Source: Candidatus Methanophagales archaeon (GTDB taxonomy: Archaea; Halobacteriota; Syntropharchaeia; Alkanophagales; Methanospirareceae). Taken from it: a stretch of 5,552 nucleotides of DNA. The notes under the pieces were generated by a model. The model ran no database searches and was not told the DNA's origin. It saw only the letters and a list, made by a program, of their open reading frames with translations. The translations under genes and the position numbers were made by a program. The stretch is taken from assembly GCA_023131215.1 (NCBI GenBank), contig JAGLZV010000060.1, positions 1-5,552 on the forward strand, given 5' to 3'. Shown here in pieces: positions 1 through 5,505 of this stretch (position 1 is its first letter; each line of letters starts with the position of its first letter).

Positions 1-5
1 TCATG

Positions 6-12
6 CTCCCTT
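6..12 (-). promoter_or_regulatory. Possible ribosome-binding site of the next operon gene, beyond the left edge
   Basis: Read on the minus strand, AAGGGAG lies just after the cdhD stop codon. An ATG that overlaps the cdhD stop (13-15) opens only a four-codon frame, and the ATG at 2-4 is too close to this motif. The motif therefore more likely serves a start codon just outside the window. In archaeal cdh operons the gene after cdhD is usually cdhE, the large corrinoid iron-sulfur subunit; that identity is inference from gene order only. Confidence 0.35.
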
Positions 13-14
13 CA

Positions 15-1298
15 TTATCTTTTCCACGTGACCCAATCTTCCACCTTGACTTTTTTATCTTTATCCTCAACTCCCTTCGCCCCAAACAGCATTTGCGTTA
101 CTTTCTTTACTGCAACTGCCGCCTTTGGGTGCATCATCATAAACATGTCACCACCTGCTATTCCTAATGTCAATCCAGTCATAATCTCATACAAAGGACC
201 TCTATACTTTGCAGGTCCCCAATCTGAATCATCCACAATTGGCGAATCCTTCATCCATGCTTCTCTTGCACCCCACGCATTGGTTATACCGCATGAAATA
301 GGAAATGCTAAATCGGTGTCGCCTTTTAGCGCCGATATTCTCATCCTTTCTATATTCGTGAATGCATAATCCAGACCATATCCAAGCGCAGCAGTTGTAG
401 GATCTATCACTATGTCTTCTCTCGGCACACCTAATTTGAACAAATACCGGTTCAAAGTCTTTTGTGCGTTTATGTCAAGCTGAGTCCACGAAAGAATAAC
501 ATGCCCATGTTTCAATGCAGCTTTTGCTATTCGCTCGTAGTCCATGTTCAGGTTTGCAGATGCAATTAAACACCTCTCCCCTTCCGCAACCTCAGCCGCA
601 GCCTCCAGCACCTCTGGATCTTTATCCGGATTGCCAGACCCGCCGATGACAATAGGAACCTTCACCGCTTGCAGCACTTCCTCTACCGTCTTTGCCGCTT
701 CTCTCGCTGGCGTATTCTTTATCGTTGGGTCCGTGCTTATCAGATGAATTGTAACCATGTCAGCTCCGAATTCACGCACGTTCTTCTTCGCCCATTCCCC
801 CGGGTCTTCCATCACGTCCTCATAATGTCCCCTCACCGCCTTCGCCAGCAGAATCGGCATGTCAAAACAATCCACCGAAATCACCGGTGGATGCGGCATT
901 TGGCAGTCAAAATTATAGAAAGGCAAGGATTTCTCGCCCCCAATTGTTACCGTTCCTTCCCTTGTGCCGCCATCTGACGATGTAGCACCGATTGTGACTT
1001 CTTCTATCTGCCCATGCCACTCTGTTTTTGCAACTTCAAATTTCACCTCCGCTAACTCCAGCGCCTCTATTCTCTCTTCCTCAGAAACCGCTGGTGTTGG
1101 TATCTCTTCTTTTTGTACACCTATTATAGACTGCAGTGCGTGAACTACCGAAGGAGGAATTGCAACGCCCGTCGCCAATTCTATCTCTAAATCTCCTTTT
1201 ATCTTTACGTCCTCCAGCTCCACTACATCGTATTTCTCCAGTATCCTCGCGATGTCCTCCAAACTTATTCTCTTTGGATTTGCGTTTGTCTTCGCCAT
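15..1298 (-). CDS. cdhD: Acetyl-CoA decarbonylase/synthase (ACDS) delta subunit, corrinoid Fe-S protein small subunit
   Basis: CdhD pairs with CdhE to form the cytoplasmic corrinoid iron-sulfur protein that carries the methyl group between tetrahydrosarcinapterin or tetrahydromethanopterin and the A-cluster of CdhC, in the archaeal Wood-Ljungdahl route. The 427 aa length is close to that of methanogen homologues as I recall them. The sequence is highly conserved over residues ~95-405 (TIM-barrel type): TSSDGGTR near 106-113, YEDVMEDPGEWAKK 159-172, HLISTDP 185-191, IGGSGNPDKDPEVL 218-231, SWTQLDINAQK 270-280, DPTTAALGYGLDYA 299-312, ITNAWGARE 338-346 and a Met-rich GGDMFMMMHP 382-391. Residues ~55-90 are a variable linker. 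No cysteine cluster is seen, as expected, because the Fe-S cluster belongs to CdhE. The ATG start is 3 nt after the cdhC stop, so translation is probably coupled. The start context is A-rich without a clear Shine-Dalgarno sequence. Confidence 0.96.
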   Translation of the reverse strand: MAKTNANPKRISLEDIARILEKYDVVELEDVKIKGDLEIELATGVAIPPSVVHALQSIIGVQKEEIPTPAVSEEERIEALELAEVKFEVAKTEWHGQIEEVTIGATSSDGGTREGTVTIGGEKSLPFYNFDCQMPHPPVISVDCFDMPILLAKAVRGHYEDVMEDPGEWAKKNVREFGADMVTIHLISTDPTIKNTPAREAAKTVEEVLQAVKVPIVIGGSGNPDKDPEVLEAAAEVAEGERCLIASANLNMDYERIAKAALKHGHVILSWTQLDINAQKTLNRYLFKLGVPREDIVIDPTTAALGYGLDYAFTNIERMRISALKGDTDLAFPISCGITNAWGAREAWMKDSPIVDDSDWGPAKYRGPLYEIMTGLTLGIAGGDMFMMMHPKAAVAVKKVTQMLFGAKGVEDKDKKVKVEDWVTWKR

Positions 1299-1301
1299 TT
1301 T

Positions 1302-2780
1302 TTACTTCGTCTTTTCTTTCCTCTTCACTATTATCTTCCCGATGCTGATGTCTGCATCCTTCAGTATTATCCTTATAGGAGAATTACCTCCCGCTCCCGA
1401 TGCCATCATTGGTATAGACGCAAGAGGAACTTGGGCTTCTGATGGGACACCCTCTGCAACACGAACTTCCTCTTCCACCTCTGCGGGAGGAGCTACTGCT
1501 TCTGCCTCCACTGCCCATCCTTCGGTTATCCGCTCTCCGTTAACTTCTCTGATAACTCCTTTCACAACTGGATGGTCCACGCGCTGCAAGAATTCTCTAA
1601 GCTCTTCTATCGTCTTTACTTCCTTCTCTGTCGCTATCTTATCCTTCATCTCCTCAGGAATAGCCTCCGCCACTCGAGCTTTTAAATCCGATGCCATCCA
1701 TACCACACGACGCCAGCCACCATCATATTGTATAAACTTAGGACTGTAAAAATATTGTATTCCAATCCCAAGGAACCCTTTTACTTGCTTCCCTCCCCCG
1801 ACAGATCCTGCAATGGTTGAAAACGGCAAACCAATAGGCGTATCGGTAACTTTCGAGCCGCGATGCACCCATCCTATTCCTTCAACTTCCGGTATATAAA
1901 ATCCCGCTACTTCAAAACAGCCACAACTCGTATGCGGCTTCTCAAGGAATGAATGTAATTTTATAGAATCATATTCACCACTCGAGAGCCTTACCGCAGC
2001 TTCATTTACACCTGTGTATTCTCCCCCTATCGGGTCTATACATTCTCCTTTTGGAATAGGGGCGTTGGGTCCCTCAGGGTCAATCCTCGCTGCCGCTCTC
2101 GAATCAAACCAGCTCATTGCACCGCAAAGCGCTATCCTATCTGGCGAAACTACACAAACATTCGTTGGTGCAAACGACTGACAAAGCGTGCATTGATAAA
2201 ATTCGTCCACATCTTCATCGTGCAGTCCTCTCGTTTTCACATCTCTCGCTTCGTATAGCCTGTTCGCCTCTTCTAACCTCTTTTCCACCTCCTCTTCGTC
2301 TGTTATAAACGTAGCCTCCATGAGCTCGATGAACGGGAGTTCAGCCTTGAAAAGCATTATCGTTGCCTTTCCTATTTGCTTCAATGATTCAAGTCCCTTC
2401 TTTACCGCTTCCTTGCTTATCCTTACCCATATCTCCGCCCTCTGGTTGAGATGCATATATCCCTGAATATAAGACTGGTATTCGTGATTCCTCCGCTCTA
2501 TAACTGCCTCAAGGTCTTTTTCTACCTGCTCTCCATATACCTTGTATATCATCGCATACGCATAGTTACCGCCTTCCTCCATCTCTTCCAGGTCTGGTCC
2601 TATTAGACTAACCTCTCCGTCTTTTATCTGCTCTGGGTCGGGCTCAAAGAGAACAAGCTCGAATCCCGGTTTAACCTGTCCTCCCAACTCCACATACATC
2701 CCTGCTTTTCTTACCCTTTCGCCCTCATACATAGGGTTTATATCGAAAGGGAACTTCTCCTCTTCTTCTGTCTCTGCCAT
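1302..2780 (-). CDS. cdhC: Acetyl-CoA decarbonylase/synthase (ACDS) beta subunit, A-cluster acetyl-CoA synthase
   Basis: CdhC makes or cleaves the C-C and C-S bonds of acetyl-CoA at a Ni-Ni-[4Fe-4S] A-cluster, using CO from CdhAB, methyl from CdhDE, and CoA. All six expected ligand cysteines are present: C197, C200, C209, C219, C286 and C288. The spacing (3, 9, 10, 67, 2) equals that of bacterial AcsB C506-C509-C518-C528-C595-C597. The C-G-C motif that binds the distal nickel is in HTSCGCFEV (283-291). QCTLCQSFAPTNVC (196-209) and GPNAPIPKGE (237-246) are family hallmarks. As in other archaeal forms, the bacterial N-terminal domains are missing (492 aa against ~730). The C-terminus has an Ala/Glu/Pro-rich linker (~422-465) and a basic tail, RIILKDADISIGKIIVKRK. 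The cdhD gene follows after 3 nt. The ATG fits the conserved N-terminus, with an A-rich leader instead of a strong Shine-Dalgarno sequence. Confidence 0.97.
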   Translation of the reverse strand: MAETEEEEKFPFDINPMYEGERVRKAGMYVELGGQVKPGFELVLFEPDPEQIKDGEVSLIGPDLEEMEEGGNYAYAMIYKVYGEQVEKDLEAVIERRNHEYQSYIQGYMHLNQRAEIWVRISKEAVKKGLESLKQIGKATIMLFKAELPFIELMEATFITDEEEVEKRLEEANRLYEARDVKTRGLHDEDVDEFYQCTLCQSFAPTNVCVVSPDRIALCGAMSWFDSRAAARIDPEGPNAPIPKGECIDPIGGEYTGVNEAAVRLSSGEYDSIKLHSFLEKPHTSCGCFEVAGFYIPEVEGIGWVHRGSKVTDTPIGLPFSTIAGSVGGGKQVKGFLGIGIQYFYSPKFIQYDGGWRRVVWMASDLKARVAEAIPEEMKDKIATEKEVKTIEELREFLQRVDHPVVKGVIREVNGERITEGWAVEAEAVAPPAEVEEEVRVAEGVPSEAQVPLASIPMMASGAGGNSPIRIILKDADISIGKIIVKRKEKTK

Positions 2781-2898
2781 TTTTTATCTTTTATCCGTCT
2801 TGGATACTTCTTAGAGAATAGAGAATAGTCTTTAAAATGATTTTCTAAAAAGTTCGAAAAGACTCTAAGATAATGAGCAATTGTCAATGTTTATGCCA
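2781..2898 (-). promoter_or_regulatory. argF-cdhC intergenic region: likely cdh promoter and/or argF 3' end
   Basis: This 118-nt AT-rich gap separates argF from cdhC on the same strand. Read on the minus strand it holds several T-rich runs that could end argF transcription or serve as TATA-like boxes, but no single clear match to the archaeal box. It contains an interrupted dyad. CTTAGAG (2810-2816) is repeated inverted at 2863-2869, and AGTCTTT (2827-2833) is repeated inverted at 2858-2864. The left arm is stretched by a tandem repeat, AGAGAAT twice (2813-2826). The dyad could be an operator or an RNA hairpin in the cdh leader. Whether argF and cdhC are cotranscribed cannot be told from sequence. 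Confidence 0.4.
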
Positions 2899-3807
2899 TC
2901 AATATTTTAACAATTTCAACAACAGCGCTTTCTGTGCATGAAGCCGATTCTCAGCTTGCTCAAATATCACTGAGTTAGCGCTGCTCATCACCTCCTCCGT
3001 TATTTCTTCCCCTGTATGCACTGGCATGCAGTGCATCACTATCACATCCTCCTTCGCTACCCGCACCAAATCCTCGTTTAGCTGATAATCTTTTAAATCC
3101 CTCTTTCTTTTCTCACTCTCCTCCTCTTCTCCCATTGATACCCATACATCAGTGTACAGCACATCGGCATCAACGGCGACTTCTTCTGCATTATTCCCTA
3201 TTACCACTTCACAGCCCATTCTCTTCGCTTTTTTTACTGCCCCTTTAGCCGGCTCGTAACCCTTTGGACACGCCACAAACATATCCATGCCTGTAATCGC
3301 AGCACCACCGATTAACGAGTTACACACATTATTCCCATCTCCGACCCACGCTACTTTAACACCCGCTAATTTTTTCTTCTGCTCCATTATCGTCATCAGG
3401 TCTGCTAACGTCTGGCAGGGATGCTCCAGATCGCTTAACCCGTTAATCACGGGAATCGAAGCATATTTCGCCAACTCCTCTATCGTGCTATGCCTGTATG
3501 CTCTTATCATAACGGCATCAACGTAAGAGGAAAACACTTTCGCCGTTTCTCTTATCCTTTCTCCTCTTCCCAACTGTAGCTCGTTCCAATTTAGGCTTAT
3601 CACATTCCCGCCTAACTCATGCATCGCAACCTCAAAGGAAACACGAGTGCGTGTAGAAGGTTTTTCGAAAATCATCGCTAATGTCTTCCCTTTCAGGTCA
3701 TTTCTCGCTCTTACGCCTTCCTTTCGCTCCTTTTTCAGTTCTTTCGCCTTTTCTATTATCTCTTCTATTTCCGCATGCGAAAGGTCAAATATCGAGATGA
3801 GGTTCAT
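2899..3807 (-). CDS. argF: Ornithine carbamoyltransferase (anabolic)
   Basis: This cytoplasmic enzyme joins carbamoyl phosphate and L-ornithine to give citrulline in arginine biosynthesis. The full catalytic set is visible in 302 aa, the normal length. The carbamoyl-phosphate loop is STRTR (51-55), followed by R102-H106, HPCQ (129-132) and WVGDGNNVCNSL (154-165). The ornithine-binding DVWVSMG (220-226) distinguishes it from aspartate carbamoyltransferase. HCMP (259-262) carries Met where HCLP is usual, and ENRLHAQKAL (285-294) closes the protein. I chose the ATG at 3805-3807, which gives the standard beginning MNLISIFDL. An in-frame TTG five codons upstream (3822) is less likely. It diverges from the MNT gene across a 56-nt AT-rich gap with no clear Shine-Dalgarno sequence. 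Its first 98 codons are duplicated in a broken copy at 4664-4958. Confidence 0.96.
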   Translation of the reverse strand: MNLISIFDLSHAEIEEIIEKAKELKKERKEGVRARNDLKGKTLAMIFEKPSTRTRVSFEVAMHELGGNVISLNWNELQLGRGERIRETAKVFSSYVDAVMIRAYRHSTIEELAKYASIPVINGLSDLEHPCQTLADLMTIMEQKKKLAGVKVAWVGDGNNVCNSLIGGAAITGMDMFVACPKGYEPAKGAVKKAKRMGCEVVIGNNAEEVAVDADVLYTDVWVSMGEEEESEKRKRDLKDYQLNEDLVRVAKEDVIVMHCMPVHTGEEITEEVMSSANSVIFEQAENRLHAQKALLLKLLKY

Positions 3808-3810
3808 GAT
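3514..3810. repeat. Direct repeat, copy A (within intact argF 5' part)
   Basis: This ~297-bp segment covers argF codons 1-98 plus three bases before the start. It recurs in the same orientation at 4664-4961. By eye I count about 24 substitutions and one 1-bp insertion in the partner, roughly 92% identity. A central block of 77 bp (3611-3687 against 4762-4838) is perfectly identical. Similarity stops sharply at both ends. Confidence 0.93.
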
Positions 3811-3863
3811 TACTAAAATCAAATATTATAACCAAGATAGATAAATATCTAAGGGACGGGAAA
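3808..3863. promoter_or_regulatory. Divergent promoter region between argF and the MNT gene
   Basis: This 56-nt AT-rich spacer separates two divergent genes. The AAATATTATAA stretch (3821-3831) is the best TATA-like element for the plus-strand MNT gene. It would place transcription start near 3852-3855, giving a very short leader that includes purine-rich GGGACGGG (3853-3860) just before the ATG. On the minus strand the same AT-rich stretch, or the one near 3840-3849, could serve argF, but neither sits at the ideal distance. This spacer differs from the one ahead of the argF remnant, so intact argF does not share that promoter. Confidence 0.35.
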
Positions 3864-4199
3864 ATGAAAGGAGAAGTAAAAAAGATATTATCAGAAATTG
3901 TTGAAAAGCTGAAAAGTGAATATAAGCCACTGAAGATTATTCTGTTTGGCTCTTATGCCTATGGTAATCCCACAGAGGACAGTGATATAGACCTCTTGAT
4001 TTTGAAAAATACTAATGAAAGAAGGGTTGATAGATTTGTGTGGGTTAAAAGAATAATTTATAATCCCAACTGCAAGATACCAGTTTCTCCTTTGGTATAT
4101 ACACCCGATGAGTTGGAAGAGCGGCTTAGGATCGGGGACGATTTTCTGAGAGAAATAATCCAAAAAGGGGTTGTGCTTTATGAAGGAACAAGTGGTTAA
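3864..4199 (+). CDS. MNT-type minimal nucleotidyltransferase, putative antitoxin of an HEPN/MNT pair
   Basis: This 111 aa protein is a single polymerase-beta-like nucleotidyltransferase domain. The signature GS-X10-D-X-D is exact: G29-S30 in LFGSYAYG, then D41 and D43 in SDIDLLIL. The strand that usually carries a third acidic residue reads IPVSPLVYTPDEL (72-84), with S75 where Asp is common. In characterised MntA/HepT systems the MNT protein neutralises the HEPN ribonuclease by adding AMP to it; applying this here is inference. The gene overlaps the HEPN gene by 20 bp, a typical toxin-antitoxin layout with coupled translation. The start ATG follows a purine-rich GGGACGGG. Base use looks more AT-rich than in the cdh genes, which fits acquired DNA. 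A stand-alone nucleotidyltransferase role is possible but less likely given its partner. Confidence 0.85.
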   Translation: MKGEVKKILSEIVEKLKSEYKPLKIILFGSYAYGNPTEDSDIDLLILKNTNERRVDRFVWVKRIIYNPNCKIPVSPLVYTPDELEERLRIGDDFLREIIQKGVVLYEGTSG

Positions 4200-4563
4200 A
4201 GAATGGTTTGAAAGAGGAAAACACGATTTAGAGGTTGCAGAAATTCTTCGTGCCGAGGAAGAGTATTTCGATGTGGTTCTTTTTCACATTCATCAAGCAG
4301 TTGAAAAATACCTGAAGGGCTTTCTTATCCATAGAGGCTGGGAATTAAAGAAGATTCACGATCTTGAATCGCTCATGACGGAAGTGATGGGTTTTGATGT
4401 TGACCTTCAGAATTATCTTGATTTTGGAAGGAAATTAACTGCATTCTATTACGAGGAGCGGTATCCTCCGGGTCCTGGCACTTCGTGCTCTGAAGAAGAG
4501 GTGGAAGATATGCTAACCACAGCGGAGAATATCATAAGTAGGCTAAAAGAGGGTATTGAATGA
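4180..4563 (+). CDS. HEPN-domain protein, putative toxin partner of the MNT nucleotidyltransferase
   Basis: This is a 127 aa all-helical HEPN domain. It shows the family pattern: W9 and R12 in EWFERGKHDLEVAE, the helix core FHIHQAVEKYLKGFL (35-49), IHDLESL (59-65), and YYEERYP (90-96) followed by a final helix. HEPN proteins are often metal-independent RNases with an R-x4-6-H motif, and are kept in check by a cognate MNT protein. I do not see that motif: after R94 comes YPPGPG with no histidine. Nuclease activity is therefore uncertain, and a binding or regulatory role is possible. I chose the ATG at 4180 because MKEQVVKEWFERGKHDL matches the usual family beginning and AAGGGG lies about 10 nt upstream; a TTG at 4171 is in frame but weaker. 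It overlaps the MNT gene end by 20 bp. Confidence 0.85.
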   Translation: MKEQVVKEWFERGKHDLEVAEILRAEEEYFDVVLFHIHQAVEKYLKGFLIHRGWELKKIHDLESLMTEVMGFDVDLQNYLDFGRKLTAFYYEERYPPGPGTSCSEEEVEDMLTTAENIISRLKEGIE

Positions 4564-4570
4564 GTGCGTC

Positions 4571-4590
4571 CTAATTTTTTGGCACCTTTT
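4571..4590 (+). terminator. Possible T-rich terminator after the HEPN gene
   Basis: A run of six T (4575-4580) and a second of four T (4587-4590) begin shortly after the HEPN stop codon. Archaeal transcription commonly ends at T-rich stretches without a hairpin. The site lies between two convergent reading frames, the HEPN gene and the crotonase remnant. Confidence 0.35.
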
Positions 4591-4663
4591 CACTTAGCTT
4601 TGAACTCTGGCTTCCGCCTCTCCAAAAAAGCTTTTAGTCCTTCTCTTGCATCCTCTATCGCGA
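4590..4663 (-). pseudogene. 3'-terminal remnant of a crotonase (enoyl-CoA hydratase/isomerase family) gene
   Basis: Read on the minus strand, this stretch encodes the typical C-terminal tail of crotonase-superfamily proteins: EDAREGLKAFLERRKPEFK, then AK and a TGA stop at 4592-4590. Only about 24-25 codons remain of a normal ~255-260 codon gene. There is no start codon, and the sequence switches abruptly at about 4663/4664 into the 5' part of an argF copy. In that copy's original frame a TGA at 4670-4668 comes just before the crotonase codons, so no fusion protein is made. Members of this family hydrate enoyl-CoA in fatty-acid or aromatic degradation, butyrate-type pathways and related routes; the substrate of this one cannot be told. 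It looks like a leftover from a deletion or recombination that joined two unrelated genes. Recognition rests on the tail motif alone. Confidence 0.75.
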
Positions 4664-4958
4664 GGCATCAACGTAGGAGGAAAGCACTTTCGCCGTTTCT
4701 CTTATCCTTTCTCCTCTTCCCAACTGCAGCTCGTTCCAATTTAGACTGAGCACATCCCCCCCCTAACTCATGCATCGCAACCTCAAAGGAAACACGAGTG
4801 CGTGTAGAAGGTTTTTCGAAAATCATCGCTAATGTCTTACCTTCTAAGTCATTTCTCGCTCTTTCGCCTTCTTTTCGCTCTCTTTTCAGTTCTTCTACCT
4901 TCTCTATTATCTCTTCTATTTCCGCCTGCAATAGGTCAAATATCGAGATAAGGTTCAT
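4664..4958 (-). pseudogene. Truncated, frameshifted copy of argF (codons 1-98)
   Basis: Starting at the ATG 4958-4956, this copy encodes MNLISIFDL and the STRTR loop, like intact argF, and stops matching after codon 98. It lacks the HPCQ, DxWxSMG and HCMP active-site parts, so it cannot be a working carbamoyltransferase. An extra base in a run of eight C (4756-4763) shifts the frame after codon 66 or 67. With one base removed, the reading matches argF again to the end of the copy. Differences from intact argF are S10L, H11Q, A21V, K22E, K26R, V32E, K39E, N68D, I70L and F92L. These are mostly mild, as between functional orthologues, so the frameshift is probably recent. A TATA-like box about 27 nt upstream is shared with the divergent gene at 5013. 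The 139-aa open frame that spans it (4668-5087) is not a real gene. Confidence 0.93.
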
Positions 4959-4961
4959 GAT
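4664..4961. repeat. Direct repeat, copy B (argF remnant)
   Basis: This is the partner of 3514-3810 in the same orientation, offset by 1150 bp at the left end and 1151 bp at the right end because of the 1-bp insertion. The two copies bracket the MNT-HEPN pair and the crotonase remnant. Recombination in the identical 77-bp block would delete the bracketed DNA. The product would be a full-length argF, because the frameshift lies to the left of the block and would be lost. Confidence 0.93.
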
Positions 4962-4981
4962 AAGGAATAAAGAGAGAGAGG

Positions 4982-4989
4982 TATAAATA
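4982..4989. promoter_or_regulatory. TATA-like box, possibly serving both directions
   Basis: TATAAATA is preceded by a purine-rich stretch (GAGAGAGAGG) that could act as a BRE. Its centre lies about 27 nt before the ATG at 5013, so a transcript of the SIR2-like gene would be leaderless or nearly so. On the other strand the same AT-rich block lies about 27 nt before the ATG of the argF remnant (4958). It may be the ancestral argF promoter. Confidence 0.55.
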
Positions 4990-5012
4990 AAAAGAGGATT
5001 ATCTTTAAAATT

Positions 5013-5504
5013 ATGGTGCACTCTATAGATTGGAAAGATACCACTCCAAGAAATAACCCGGTTTGTCTGGTAGGTGCAGGCTTTCAAATAGCGGCTCTTG
5101 ACAAGCCTAAGCCATCAGTGGAGACTATTATTGAGGAAACTGTTCAAAATAACGGGGAGCAATTTCCTATTCTTTCGGCGCTATGCAACAGTAAAATCCC
5201 CATCCGATTAGATTTAAGTTATATATGGGAGAATATTAGACCATTATCTCAAGCATTGTATGATAAATATACTATTACTCAAATACTCAATGATTATTCA
5301 TCATTGAATAATAAGATCACTACAGTAATAAAAGAGTTTGGCTCACTCCCACTAGATGTAGTTTTTGGATTAGAATTAAAAAAGATGATCGCGTATCATT
5401 ATGATTTCCAAAAAATTGGACCTTTTAAAGAACGTGTTCTTAGTAACATGAAAAACATAATGTCAGAAGATAGAAAGTTTGATAGTGTCCTAACATGCAG
5501 TTGA
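5013..5504 (+). CDS. Putative truncated SIR2-like (NAD-binding) domain protein
   Basis: This 163 aa protein is recognised only tentatively. NPVCLVGAGFQIAALDKP (15-32) resembles the first strand and G-A-G-F/x loop of SIR2-like NAD-binding domains, with Q25 where Ser is common. YIWENI (70-75) and ELKKMIAYHY (121-130) fit the helical region that follows. The end, KFDSVLTCS, resembles the strand that leads into the T-x-N-x-D block (FDSVLTTNYD type) of SIR2-like proteins, and a TGA stop falls exactly there. If this reading is right, the C-terminal half and the catalytic residues are missing, so this is a broken or interrupted gene. SIR2-like domains act as NAD-depleting effectors in several anti-phage systems; a defence role here is inference. 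Base use is clearly AT-rich compared with cdhC and cdhD. It has a TATA box and a leaderless-type start. Alternatively it is an unrelated small Rossmann-like protein. Confidence 0.45.
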   Translation: MVHSIDWKDTTPRNNPVCLVGAGFQIAALDKPKPSVETIIEETVQNNGEQFPILSALCNSKIPIRLDLSYIWENIRPLSQALYDKYTITQILNDYSSLNNKITTVIKEFGSLPLDVVFGLELKKMIAYHYDFQKIGPFKERVLSNMKNIMSEDRKFDSVLTCS

Positions 5505-5505
5505 T

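Noticed and set aside
28..977. Several 60-110 aa plus-strand frames opposite cdhD
   Set aside because: All are antisense to a strongly conserved gene and carry no motif; cdhD explains the region.
1252..1749. 165-aa plus-strand open frame
   Set aside because: It lies antisense to the ends of cdhC and cdhD, has a low-complexity Ser/Ala/Thr/Phe composition, and shows no recognisable domain. It is a shadow of the cdh genes.
3805..3822. TTG at 3822 as the argF start
   Set aside because: The ATG at 3807 gives the usual N-terminus, and the broken copy shares sequence only up to three bases before that ATG.
4564..4749. 61-aa plus-strand frame after the HEPN gene
   Set aside because: It is antisense to the crotonase tail and the argF remnant, which explain the sequence; no domain or ribosome-binding site is seen.
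4798..4986. Plus-strand frame repeated opposite both argF copies (also 3647-3844)
   Set aside because: The two resemble each other only because the argF segments are duplicated; there is no sign of selection for the antisense reading.
4668..5087. 139-aa minus-strand open frame beginning upstream of the argF copy
   Set aside because: Its first part has no match to argF and runs into the divergent SIR2-like gene; its end is read out of frame after the C-run. The true unit is the broken argF copy starting at 4958.
5502..5504. The TGA ending the SIR2-like frame as a recoded Trp or selenocysteine codon
   Set aside because: Reading through gives only 12 further codons before TAA, and they do not restore the T-x-N-x-D block. 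Archaeal selenocysteine signals lie in untranslated regions, not directly after the codon. Truncation is simpler.
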